This document shows, piece by piece, positions 32,830 through 43,359 of a stretch of DNA of 64,000 bases (position 1 is its first letter; each line of letters begins with the position of its first letter). The notes beneath the pieces are model-generated. The model saw only the letters and a program-made list of their open reading frames with translations, was not told the origin of the DNA and did no database searches. The stretch spans positions 5,456,001 to 5,520,000 of the forward strand of contig JBHGNT010000001.1 in NCBI GenBank assembly GCA_043228905.1, written 5' to 3'. This DNA is from Azolla caroliniana (taxonomy: Eukaryota > Polypodiophyta). The position numbers were made by a program, and so were the translations under genes.

Positions 32830-35285
32830 CACCCACATTGTTATGTAATAAAGCAAACTGTTTGTTCTTTCTGCTGCTATACTGGAGAGATTCGTTGATT
32901 TGCTTATGCTTCATGTTATCTTGTTTCCGGAATCAAACCTAGAAGACCATAATTGAGTTTTTTTCTACAATACTATTGGGAGTTCCAACACTTAGTTCGT
33001 ATCAATAACATTGGCAATAAAACAAATGCCCAAAATGTCAATGCATGCTTAAAACTACAAAGAAATCTAGCATTCAAAACATCACGCTAGCATATAATGA
33101 AGTATTGAATAATTTCATGCATTCTACCAATAATGTTCAAATTCTGCAATTCTAGTCCGGTGTCAAAAATTGCCAAAAATATAAGCATTTGAGTTCCAAT
33201 CATTTAACATATTTGATCAAGGGCACTGACAAGTTTGATATTTATAACAAATTGACCATTGGCCATCTTTTATAACATTCCCTCTTTTTTTGTTGTTTTC
33301 ATGCATGGGTATTTTTTGGGTGTGCATTGATTGATGAGAACTTTGTGTAGCGAAGTTCTTTGTCATTAGGGTTATATAATATTTAGGGAAGTTCATAACT
33401 GATAATCCGCATAATATTGATCATCCTATTCTCACCAACTTGTGTTCGCAATGGTTCAAAGAGGATATTATGTGTGGGTGTGGCAAATGAAAGCAACAAA
33501 CTAGCCAAAAATGACAGGTCATGATAGATCATACACGTGGATGTACATTGTAGAGAATGACATTGAGGCATTTCAAGACAAATTACCAAATTAAAACAAT
33601 GATGAATTTGTAAGTATGTTGTATATTTTTTGCGATACTTGACAAGAGATAAACAAATATGATTACATTTGCCATGTATGGAAAGAGCCATTATATAGTA
33701 GAGCTCATGTGTCAAAGCTTAGAATACTATTGGACTTATCAAGTACGTTTTTTACATTTTCCTTTCTAAATACCATCATGACATTAAGAAAAATTGTGTT
33801 ATGTGTGGTAAAAGTTGTTAGTGCTAAGACTTCCAAGCAATATACCATGTAAAGTGCTACATAATTTTCTTCTCATTTCTCATATGAGGCACGTGTGAGA
33901 GTTGTTTCAAACTAAACCGTCACAATCAATTATGCCAACATGGTGCAAGGTTGATGTTTGGTTCAATGAATTCATTGCTTTTAACCCAATCTCGAACTAT
34001 ATGCCTCATAACGATAGGTGAAACAAATCCAACAAGGACAACAATCCTCGTTGCTTGGTACTGGCGGCCAATTATCTTTTCAAGCCTATTTTGTGATTGT
34101 TTCCATATTTCCATCAAATTATCTCGTATCAAGATATGACAAAGTCGTGATGTTCACGAGACTGTCTTCTTGGCAGTTGTTAGCTATGGATACAAATCCT
34201 ATTGAAGAAGTGTATATTCTGGTCAAAGTCAGTGTTACGTTCCCTCAAGCGCAATGGTGTGAGTTACACCCAAAATGAGCTTTTGTGAGTATTTCTATTA
34301 TTTCCAAAATAATTGTTAGGGACCAAATTTGTCATAACATAGTCATAGTCATAACATTTCTTATGTCTTTCTTTCGTAGATGATACAAACCAAAATTGTC
34401 TCAACTCCAATTTCTAAACAAAGGACATTGAACGTGTAGACAATGACGATATTGCCGACAACTCTTAAAATAGCAAGGACATGTTACCTTTACTCGTAGA
34501 GAACAAGATTGATTATTAAAATGTCATTGCATCTTTAACCTTTTATAATTACTTTTAATTTCATGTAGAACAATTATGGTCAATATGCAGTTCATTCTTT
34601 TACTATTGTTCAATCTTCCTCATGATATGATTTTTATGGTAAAAAACATAACATAAGAATATTGAAACCTAGGAAAGTCGCCGGTCGGACGGGTTTCAAC
34701 ATTTTTAGTTTTTATGGTCAATAGTGACATCAACACTTCAAAGACCATTGACATATTCAAATGGGTCTTAACCTTCGGTTGTTGACAAATTAATAGCATA
34801 CAAAAAATTTGTTACCAATTCTAGTATCGAATAGTGTTGGAATTTTAGGCACCACTAAGATTCTGATAAGCGGCGGAAACTTCTCTATTGTAAAACCATT
34901 TTCAAGTGCCAAAAGTTTTCAACAGTGTTCAATTTAAGGATTAGGGTTGGGACTTATGCCATTTAAGAGAAAATGCCAAATTTTTGTAGTAGGAAGAAGT
35001 GCATACAAACAAAGGTCATGTCCAACACTTGTAATAAAGGGGCAAATTTTGGTTTTGCAAGGTTTCTAACCATAAACCCAAAAGTGGTGGTAACATCTCA
35101 ATCCATGGTTCAGATCCAAGCTACCCCTGAGAATCGATTTGATGCCACGAGTTTGCACCTCTTGAGCGAGGGATGTAGTGACACTTTGTGCATATCAATG
35201 TTGGGTTAACAATTGGCAATGGTGGTGGACATTTTTCGTATGCATACGAGAGAGCAAACAACTTTGTGGTGTTGATGAGAAGCAT
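32830..35285. other. spacer, no gene seen
   Basis: AT-rich region upstream of MDH. Several 60-110-codon open frames occur on both strands, but none resembles a family and none has a credible promoter or splice context. Confidence 0.5.
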
Positions 35286-35496
35286 GAGAGCTAAACAAAA
35301 GGATCGAAGCTAGGTTGTGGTTCGCATAAACCAAAACTAGGGTCCCACTCACCAGAAGGGAAAGAATGGGAAGCTTGAGAACTAAACGAAACAATCGAAG
35401 CCTGGTTGTGGGTCCCATCTACCAGGGCTTCTTCTAGGGTACTCTACCCACACATTAGAAGGGATAGAATCGGAAGATCGAGAGCTAAACGCTAGG
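35286..35496. repeat. ~90-bp minisatellite, left part
   Basis: Units marked by GAGAGCTAAAC start at 35286, 35377 and 35480 and include GTTGTGG, CCCA.CTACCAG, TTCTAGGGTACTC and AGAAGGGA. The array is interrupted at 35496 by the copia element and resumes after it. The unit border CTAGG became the target duplication. Confidence 0.75.
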
Positions 35497-36055
35497 TGTA
35501 AAAGATTATGTGTGGAAGCAATAGAAAACCAAACACACCAAAAATACGCAGGTTTAATGGAGAGCTTGAGTATGCACGGTACGCGGGAGAGATAGAGAGA
35601 GAACACACAAAACACTCAATTCAAAAAATACTAACTCTCTGTACATACACTGTTGTTGTGTGGTTTTCCACACACGATATGAATACTTGTAAAACATTTA
35701 TTTAAGATTAGCTTAATGTATTCATATAGATAGATGTCTTCAAGAGTTTCATAACGTATTTTACTATGCATGAAACGGATAAACAAATATCAAGTTATGT
35801 GAGTGTGAATTTTGAAGAAAAAGAAAAGACAAGACAAAATTGTGGGATATCCCACATAGATAGGACAACATTGGAACCCAAAATATATAACGGAAACCAA
35901 AACATATTCATTCTATTAATGTGTGGAGCATAAAATGTTCAAGGTGACTTGGGCTACACTATGTGGTGTGCACACTTCCAGCGTTCACGTGTGTGCATGG
36001 CCTTGTGGATGTTTTTGGACGTACGCACGCATGGACGTCTTCGGATGTACATGCA

Positions 36056-36480
36056 TGTGCAAGTTTCGGACGGACGTGTATGTGCGGACGAGCGCGTAGA
36101 TGCGTGTGTGCACGCGCGCATGCGTGGATGCGTACACTAGGGTGCGATTGAGACTTTTGCGCGCGGATGCGTACACGGTGCAGGTAGGACGCGTGGATGC
36201 GTACACTAGGGTGCGGTTGAGACTTTTGCGCGCTAACGCGTCTACGGTTTGGTTGCGACACACGTACGGATTGCGCACGGGCTAAACGTGTGTGTGCAAG
36301 TTTCGGGCGTACGCATGGATGTTTCAGACGAACGTGTATGTGCGGATGAGCGCGTAGACGCGTGTGTGTGCACGCGCGCATGTGTGGATGTGTACACTAG
36401 GGTGCAGTTGAGACTTTTGCGTGCGGACGCGTCTACGGTTTGGTTGCGACGCACGTACGGATTGCGCACGGACTAAACTT
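36056..36480 (+). repeat. CpG-rich tandem repeat, ~193-bp period
   Basis: GTACACTAGGGTGC followed by TTGAGACTTTTGCG occurs in three copies, beginning near 36123, 36189 and 36382. CGCGTCTACGGTTTGGTTGC with ACGTACGGATTGCGCACGG occurs near 36236 and 36428. CGCG and GCGC are dense, in contrast with the AT-rich surroundings. Long Arg/His-type open frames on both strands here are by-products of the missing A/T-rich stop codons. Confidence 0.75.
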
Positions 36481-36522
36481 TATGGATGATTGTCTCATTT
36501 GGCCGAATTATACGGACAATCG

Positions 36523-36640
36523 CACGCAACCAAAAGCCAAGGCCATGCAACTAAAAGTAAAAGGCATGCATCTAAAAATGGAAGCATGCAACTAAAAATA
36601 GAGGCCATCCAACTAAAAGTGGGCATGCAAAGTAACATTG
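36523..36640 (+). repeat. GCATGCAACTAAAA short repeats
   Basis: Five imperfect units of CATGCAACTAAAA with spacers of ~20 bp (GCCATGCAACTAAAAGT, GGCATGCATCTAAAAATG, AGCATGCAACTAAAAATA and so on) follow the CpG-rich array. Confidence 0.65.
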
Positions 36641-37358
36641 GGGAGGAGGAGCAACGAGGAGCTCGATATATGTCCCATTTTTTCCCTCCTAGTTTTGTTT
36701 TCTTCCTTCTTTTTCCCTCTCGGATTCGAGAAACAAATTATCTCACATATTGATATCAAACTCCTAGCTTTGTTTACTTGATCAAGTTGTCAAAAATTAT
36801 CTCTCGTATTCATATCGGACCACTCCTTGCATGGTTGTTGGCTCCTTTCTTTGAAAAATTAATCTCTCATTTCCATACCATACCCATTGTAACACGATTT
36901 TGAAATGATAAAGAATCGATTTTCTTTTGCAATAAACTAATGATTTGTCTCTCCCACTCGTCTTATGCTTAAAACTTGCTTGTGTTGTACATGTTGCTCT
37001 AAATCCTTCTAGTCTAGAACCCCTGCGGTTCCGTCTCACGATCCGCACATAGTGATGGATTTTCACGACACCGTGCTCAGTGAACACCTTTTATACAAGC
37101 CCTGACAATCGGGCTGACACAAGTACTGACAGTACTTGACTGCTCATAAATGAGCCTCGACACTTACTCCCAAAACTATTCCTTACGAGGAATATCTCTT
37201 CTAACGGCCTTTCGGTTTACGCATCGATACGACCTCTCGTTAAGCACCGGTTTGCGTATCCGTTTTATGCACCGGTCCGGCCTAACTGATCGGTCCCAAC
37301 CTATTTGGTCCTCGTCCTGCTCAGCCGATCCGACCGATGTTGAGCTTGTTTCTCAACA

Positions 37359-37369
37359 CTCCCCCTCAA
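37359..37369 (-). promoter_or_regulatory. polypurine tract of the copia element
   Basis: TTGAGGGGGAG on the minus strand directly precedes the 3' LTR start. This is the primer for plus-strand DNA synthesis. Confidence 0.85.
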
Positions 37370-37547
37370 GCTCAACTTGAGGCTCTTCGGGATCTTCTGG
37401 ATCACCGCTCCGGTTCCTCCTGGCTCCACGCCTCGCTCGCGCTCCTCGGCCTATTCGACTCCGCGCGCTTCAACCCTTCTGGTTGGCTTTTCTGCTCCCA
37501 CGGCCCTTCACAGCTCCCTTGTTGTCGCGGTGTTGGCGCTTCTCCTG

Positions 37548-40500
37548 CTACCTTCTTTTCCGCTTGGCCCTCGGTTGATTCAGTGTATCCGAATCAAACA
37601 TTCGAACCGACTCGGCTACCTCCGATCGGTTTTCGCTCTCGTCCGAGTTGGCTGTCTCCAACTCGTCTTCGGTCTTCTTGCCCTTGACGACGTCATCTCC
37701 GCCATGCTTGATTGGCTTCGGCTCTTTCTTTCGACTGCTCCCCTTATGTCCCCTTTTGGACTCTTCCGCGGATCCGCTCTCGGCTTCTTCAGCCGATCCG
37801 AAGTCGAATTCGTCATCTGACTCGGTGTCGCGGTCTTCGTCTTCCGGAACTTCTCTCCCTCTTCCGTGGTCATTTGGGATGTCTCTCCCCCTCAAGTTTG
37901 GCACGTCGAGGTGACGCAACCCAAGCGTACCCGAGAATTGCCGCAACTTGTCCAAACCAAGAGGCTTGGTGAAGATGTCGGCAGTTTGCCGATCCGTCGG
38001 AACATACTAAAGTTCGACTTCACCGGAAAGGATATGCTCACGGACAAAATGGTAGTGCACCTCAATGTGCTTGGTCCGTGCGTGGAAAACGGGGTTCTTT
38101 GCGAGCTGGATGTTGTTGAGGTTGTCGCAGTAGATCGTCGTCGGATCGGACACCTCCTCTTGCAGGTCCTTAAGTAGCCGCTTCAACCATATGGCTTCGC
38201 ATGTCGCGACAACCGCTCCTCGATACTCAACTTCAGTGCTCGACAGTGCAACTGTCGGCTGCTTCTTACTGCTCCACGCTATCGCAACACTCCCAAGAGA
38301 GAACGCGTATCCGGACGTGGATCGGCGATCGGTGGCGTTGCCATCCCAATCAACATTGGTGTAGCCGACCAACTGTGAGGCGGTACTGGTCCGATATAGC
38401 AATTCCCGGTCCTTAGTGCCGCTTACGTACTGCAGTACGTGTTGCGCACACTGAAGGTGCTCCTTGGTAGGTCGCGCCATGAACTGACTGATCATCCCGA
38501 CTGGATAACTGAGATCAGGTCAGGTGATTGTTAAGTAGATAAGGCTTCCGACAATTTGTCGGAACCTCGTCGGGTCGCATACCTTTCCAGAATTGGGGTG
38601 AAGCTTGACGGTTCTATCCAGAGGAGTGGAGATGGACTTACAGTCGGTCATCCCGAATTTGAAGAGCATACTCAGCACATAATGGCGTTGGCTTATCAAT
38701 ATGCCTTCGGGGGTACGGATCACTTCGATCCCGAGGAAGTAATGAAGATCCGCCAGATCCTTCATGTCAAACAATGCCGCAAGCTGGAGCTTCACGCGGT
38801 CGATTTCACCTAGGTCGGCGCCGGTGATGACCAAGTCATCAACATATAGTAAAATACTGACCGGACCGAGTCGACCTTTCCGGATGAACAGGGAAGCGTC
38901 CGATTTTGACGTTGCAAAGCCCATCCAACGCAGTTGCTGCGTGATCTTCGTGTTCCAGGCACGCGGGGCTTGCTTCAGTCCGTAAAGGGACTTCTTCAAT
39001 CGGCACATTGCCGACGTGTTCGTTCCATGTACACATGTTCCTCAAGCTCACCTTGTAGGAATGCATTCTTTACATCCATTTGATGTAAGTGCCACCCCTT
39101 TGCCGCAGCTACCGCGAACAAAACACGGACGGTCATCATCTTCGCGACCGGCGCAAACGTCTCATCGTAGTCAATGTCGTGTTTTTGCGCGTAGCCTTTT
39201 GCCACTAACTGGGCCTTGTATCGGTTAACCGAGCCGTCGGTGTTGTACTTGACCTTGTACACCCACCTACATCTGATTGGCTTCACACCCTTCGGTGCGT
39301 CAACCAGGTCCCAGGTCTCGTTTTCCGCCAATGCGTGCATCTCTTCCTCCATCGTGGCACGCCAATTCGCGTCCTTAGCCGCTTTTGCGTAGCTCTCTGG
39401 CTCACGTACTTCCACTACAGGGGTCATGTACGCATATTGATACGCCATGTACTCTTTGTATCCGAACTGCACAACTGGGTTCTTCTGGCGGGTAGATCGA
39501 CGTAATCGGTCATTAGCCGATGTCGAGGTCTTCTCGGCTGACGTGGACTTCGCTCTTGAAGACCCGTCACCGCTTCCCTCAGAGTCAGACTTGCGTCAGT
39601 CAGACTCGTTCCTATCCGTGCCGGAATCAGACACCTTCTTCTTCCCTTTCTCTTTGCGTGTAAGCCGTCTCCTCGGCTTCCTGCACGGGGAATGCATGGC
39701 CGAGTCTCCACTACTCGTTGGCTCTTCATCGAACTGGTCGAACCGACTCAGTTGGCCATTCGGTCCACTTAACCGAAACGAAATCGGACTCTCTTCGCGG
39801 GTCCCGATTTCAGGCTCATCCGGAGGTATCTCAGTCTCGCTAACCTCATCATTAGAACTCGGATTGTAGGTGAGGTTCGGAGTCGGAGGCAAGTACCAGG
39901 CAAGTACCTCACGCGTGCTTGTTTGGTGCACGGGTTATAACACTTATAACCCTTATGCTCGTCCGAGTAACCGACCAAGATACATTTCTCGGCCTTTGCG
40001 TCTAGCTTTCTCCGTTTCTCCTTCGGCACATGCACATACACAATGCTACCGAGAACTCGTAAGTGTCGCAAGTTCGGCTTTGTTCTGAAATACAACTCAT
40101 ACGCCGACACTTTTTCTTCGATCTGGTTCTGGATGTATACTACAGTCCTTACCGCCTCGGCCCAGTAGAACTTGGGCAAGCTCTTCTCCTCTAGCATTGC
40201 CAGGGCCGCTTCCACAACCGACCGATTTTTCCTCTCGGCCATGCCGTTTTGCTCCGGCGTGTATCTACAACTGAATTCGCGCCGAATTCCCATTTGTTGT
40301 AGATAACCGTTGAATTGATCAGAAAAGTATTCTTTTCCGCCATCTGACCGCAGGCACTTGATCTTTCTTCCTGTTTCCGTTTTCACGAACCCTTTGGGGT
40401 CCCGGAAACAGTCGAAGACTTCGCTCTTCCTCTCAATGAATTAGATCCACATGCGCCGCGTGTAGTCGTTGATGAAGGAGGCGAAATATCGGCTCCCGCC

Positions 40501-41360
40501 AAGACTAACGTTTTGTGCCGGCCCCCACACATCGGAGTGTATCAAGTCGAGCTTGTTTCGGCTCCGGTTACGCTCGTTGGGGAAGGGAAGTCGGTGTTGC
40601 TTCCCAAGTTGGCAGGCTTCACAAATTTGTGCCTTCCGACCACTAAAATTGGGCAATCCGAACACCACCTGTTTCGATTGCAGGTCCTGAAGCCGCTATT
40701 AGTTGACGTGGCCTATCTGCTTGTGCCATAAGTCGATGTCTGACTCAACTTTTTGTCCCTTCGCGAACATTGTGGTGTCACCGTCAGTAGAGTCGAGGAT
40801 GAACATCCTCCCATCTCTCTGCCCTTGCGCAATAACACGGCCTTCTTCCTCAATGAAGCACCCGAGGTGTGTAAACCAGACCTCTATCCCTTGGTCGACG
40901 ATTTGTCCGACCGACACCAAGTTCTTCGTGATTGTCGGAACGTGTAGCATGTTCATGAGTTTCCCTTTCTGCTTGACATGGCTCAGGGGAACTTCTCCGA
41001 CATTCGATGCGGAGTGTCGTCTCCGGTTGCGACTACTCCCGGTTGCATCGGTTTTTCTAGGTACGAGAACCACTCCTTATGGCTCGTCATGTGATTTGAT
41101 GCGCCAGAGTCGACGTACCACACCTCCTCCGACTTCGGGGTGATCTTCTTCATCGAGTTTGCTTTGTGTCTCGTCACGAAAACTAACCCTTTTCCGGCTT
41201 CTCCAGATTCTTCGGCGTAGTGCGATCGTTGTCGATTTCCTTTGTCGGTCTGTCCGGAACTTGTTCCGGACCCGGTTCTCTCCGAATCGACGCGCTTTTT
41301 CCAGCACTCACTCTCCCTGTGGCCTTTCTTGCCACAGTACTAGCATTCCGCGGCGGATTT
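37548..41360 (-). pseudogene. copia pol: zinc knuckle, protease, integrase, RT, RNase H, with breaks
   Basis: Reading the minus strand in order: CCHC knuckle YCGKKGHRESEC (~41350-41310) with a TAG next to its first Cys; protease DSGASNHM (41111-41088); GAG-pre-integrase HKQIGHVN; integrase finger CEACQLGKQH; core HSDVWGP, then a TAA at 40441-40443 after RRMWI; SDGGKEYFSDQF and [42 protein letters not shown], then a frameshift near 39000, LYGLKQAPRAW and LYVDDLVITG; RNase H DWDGNATDRRSTSGYA, LSSTEVEYRG and YCDN. A TAG at 38007 interrupts the RNase H end. The frame then continues through PTDRQTADIFTKPLG into ~115 more charged residues ending at 37548. It makes no complete product. Confidence 0.9.
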
Positions 41361-41639
41361 CCTTTGCCGGTTTTCGTCGCCTCGACTCCCCCTGTTTTCG
41401 GAGGGTCCGGAATTGCTGTCGGCATCACTTCGGTGCCTTCTTCCTTGATCCCGTCAGCCGCCTCCATTGTGTACCGACTCGCCTCGTCCGCCACGACCAC
41501 GTGGCCTATCTCCCTCCGTGTACAACATCTTGCTATCGGTATGCGTGCTTGTCGACACACCCGTATGGTTCTCCTCTATAAGGAGCATCGATTGTAAATC
41601 GAAAAACGACGACGTATTCTCCCGTGTACACACAACAGT

Positions 41640-42131
41640 TCAGAACGCTCCGAACTTTGACAACAAACCCCCGAGACAAACCTGGACCATCTCGCTTTCC
41701 TCGATGTTCACATCGATGGAAGCTAAGGAGTCGCATATGTCCTTGATCTTCAAGGTATAGTCAGCCACCGACAAATCACGTTGTCGTAGGTTGCTCAACT
41801 CTTGTCGGAGTTGAAGCTTCTTGGCTGTGGTGCTCGTGGCGAAGATCTTCTCCAGATTTTCCCACGCACCCTTCGGCGTTTTTGCATCCCGAACGTAGCT
41901 TAATAGCTGTTCGCCCACACAAGACGTGAAACAGTACAACACTCTGCTCGCTGATTGTTCCCACGCCGAGAAGTCTTTGTGTGTCGAATCGGGTGCTGTG
42001 TCATTTGCTCCATCGACATAGCTCCAGTAATCGTGTCCGAGCAGGTACTGGTGCATCTTGTAAGACCAAGACGCGTAGTTGTTTCTGTCGAGCTTCTCCA
42101 TCGGAAGCGAGCTAGCCATGCCTCTATCCAT
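41640..42131 (-). pseudogene. copia gag (capsid) region, frame broken at its 3' end
   Basis: It begins MDRGMASSLPMEKLDRNNYASW, a classic copia gag start. MHQYLLGHDYWSYVDG, AWENLEKIFATSTTAKKLQLRQEL and LSVADYTLKIKDICDSLASI (UBN2/gag_pre-type capsid) follow. The frame stops at 41640 after VCLGGLLSKFG. The RGG-rich tail and zinc knuckle downstream lie in another frame, so at least one shift separates them. Confidence 0.88.
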
Positions 42132-42202
42132 CGGTTTTGCCTATTCTTCTTGGTTGGTTTTTCTTTCAAGCTATGTCGGCTGCAGAGGTTCTCAACCCTC
42201 AT

Positions 42203-42214
42203 GCTCTGATACCA
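42203..42214 (-). promoter_or_regulatory. primer-binding site (initiator Met-tRNA type)
   Basis: TGGTATCAGAGC on the minus strand starts directly after the 5' LTR end. It is the standard plant copia site complementary to tRNA-iMet. Confidence 0.93.
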
Positions 42215-42655
42215 TGTAAAAGATTATGTGCGGAAGCAATAGAAAACCAAACACACAAAAAATATGCAGGTTTAATGGAGAGCTTGAGTATGCACAGTAC
42301 GCGGGAGAGACAGAGAGAGAACACACAAAAAACTCAATTCAAAAAATACTAACTCTCTGTACATACACCGTGCTCAGTGAGCACCTTTTATACAAGCCTT
42401 GACAATCGGGCTGACACAAGTACTGACAGTACTTGACTGCTCATAAATGAGCCTCGACACTTACTCCCAAAACTATTCCTTACGAGGAATATCTCTTCTA
42501 ACGGCCTTTCGGTTTACGCATCGATACGACCTCTCGTTACGCACCGATTTGCGTATCCGTTTTACGCACCAGTCCAGCCTAACCGATCGGTCCCAACCGA
42601 TCGGGTCCTCGGCTTGCTCAGCCGATCCGGTCGATGTTGAGCTTGTCTCTCAACA
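42215..42655 (-). repeat. 5' LTR of the copia element, intact
   Basis: 441 bp, TGTTGAGAGAC to TTTTACA on the minus strand, ending at the CTAGG target duplication. It provides the reference that defines the insertion in the other LTR. Confidence 0.94.
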
Positions 42656-42947
42656 CTAGGCCAGTGGTTCCCATCTACCGGGACTTCTTCTAGGGTACCC
42701 TACCCACACACTAGAAGGGACGGAATCGGAAGGTCGAGAGCTAAACGCTAGGCTAGTGGTTCCCATCTACTAGGACTTCTTGTGGGGTATTAGCTACTCA
42801 TTGGAAGGGAGGAACCGGAAACTTGAGAGCTAACGAAACGATTGAAGCTCGGTTGTGGTTTCCGTGTACCAGAACTTTCTTCTAGGGTACTGGCCTGACT
42901 CAGCGGAAGCAAATTGATCCTCGATTGAGTGAGTGAGTGATCGTCCT
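42656..42947. repeat. ~90-bp minisatellite, right part, then (GT)n
   Basis: Units continue after the copia element with GAGAGCTAAAC at 42736 and a variant at 42825, containing CTAGTGGTTCCCATCTAC and GACTTCTT. A (GT)n tract follows at 42948-42969. Confidence 0.72.
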
Positions 42948-43079
42948 GTGTGTGTGTGTGTGTGTGTGTAATTCTTCTGCCAGAACGGAGAAACCCAAAA
43001 TAAAAAAGCTACCGATATTTGTAAATGAACCCACGAATTAATTCATTTTTATTCATTTACTTAGCTTCTACTGTCTTCC

Positions 43080-43257
43080 TCTCTTTCTTCTTCTTCTTCT
43101 TCCTCCTCGCCATCTGTCATCGACATCGCCATCGCCATCACCATCGCCTGACTAAAACCCTAACTCTGTGTCGATTCGGACTCCCTCGTCTTCAGATCTT
43201 CGCTGGTCCTCCCTATCCCTCCTCGTTTCCTCAGCAGTAGACTTTGTACTTCCTCAG
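43080..43257 (+). other. non-coding leader exon of the beta-adaptin gene
   Basis: This pyrimidine-rich exon (TTCTTCTTCTTCTTCCTCC; telo-box AAAACCCTAAC at ~43154) ends at CAG|GTGAAT. The next exon starts at 45405 after TTTTTTTGGCAG and carries the ATG at 45456. The exact transcription start is not visible. The leader intron is 43258-45404. Confidence 0.5.
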
Positions 43258-43359
43258 GTGAATGCCAAATCTTCACACGAGGTTTCTTACCTTCGCTTTC
43301 TATGTGGATTTCTTTTTGGTTCTCGTAAAACCTGCATTATCAGATCTACTGTTGGAAAA

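Larger units (their letters stand above)
35651..37067 (+). mobile_element. 1417-bp insertion inside the copia 3' LTR
   Basis: The limits are exact because the intact LTR is available for comparison. ACAC precedes the block (35647-35650) and is repeated after it (37068-37071), a 4-bp target duplication. It starts TGTTGTTGTGTGG and ends near TTTTCACG. There is no coding sequence. The beginning (TGTGGGATATCCCACAT at ~35841) and the end (AATAAA-like signal ~36925, then a CG-rich tail) suggest a solo LTR in plus orientation. The terminal CG instead of CA leaves that open. Its centre is a CpG-rich tandem repeat. Confidence 0.65.
35497..37358 (-). repeat. 3' LTR of the copia element, split by an insertion
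   Basis: Segments 35497-35650 and 37072-37358 align without gap to the 5' LTR at 42215-42655. The minus strand starts TGTTGAGAAAC at 37358 and ends TTTTACA at 35497. The 1417-bp block between the segments has no counterpart in the 5' LTR, so it arrived after the copia insertion. Confidence 0.93.
35497..42655 (-). mobile_element. Ty1/copia LTR retrotransposon, nearly complete, inactivated, with a nested insertion
   Basis: It has flanking target duplications CTAGG at 35492-35496 and 42656-42660, 441-bp LTRs, PBS, gag, pol and PPT in the right order on the minus strand. The 5' LTR is 42215-42655. The 3' LTR is split into 35497-35650 and 37072-37358, whose lengths add to exactly 441 bp. Pol order is protease, integrase, reverse transcriptase, RNase H, which makes it Ty1/copia. 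Coding is broken by several stops and frameshifts. By eye the two LTRs differ at roughly 20-25 of 441 positions. Confidence 0.95.

Noticed and set aside
35949-36476. Several overlapping open frames on both strands rich in Arg, His, Val and Cys
   Set aside because: They arise from the CpG-rich repeat, which lacks stop triplets in all frames. The peptides mirror the DNA repeat and resemble no family.
35651-37067. CACTA-type DNA transposon, because the left junction reads CACTG
   Set aside because: The right junction lacks the matching CAGTG/TAGTG end; the CAGTG nearby belongs to the host LTR.
37150-37972. Plus-strand open frames over the copia 3' end (also 39447-41597)
   Set aside because: Shadows of the minus-strand pol in GC-rich retrotransposon DNA.
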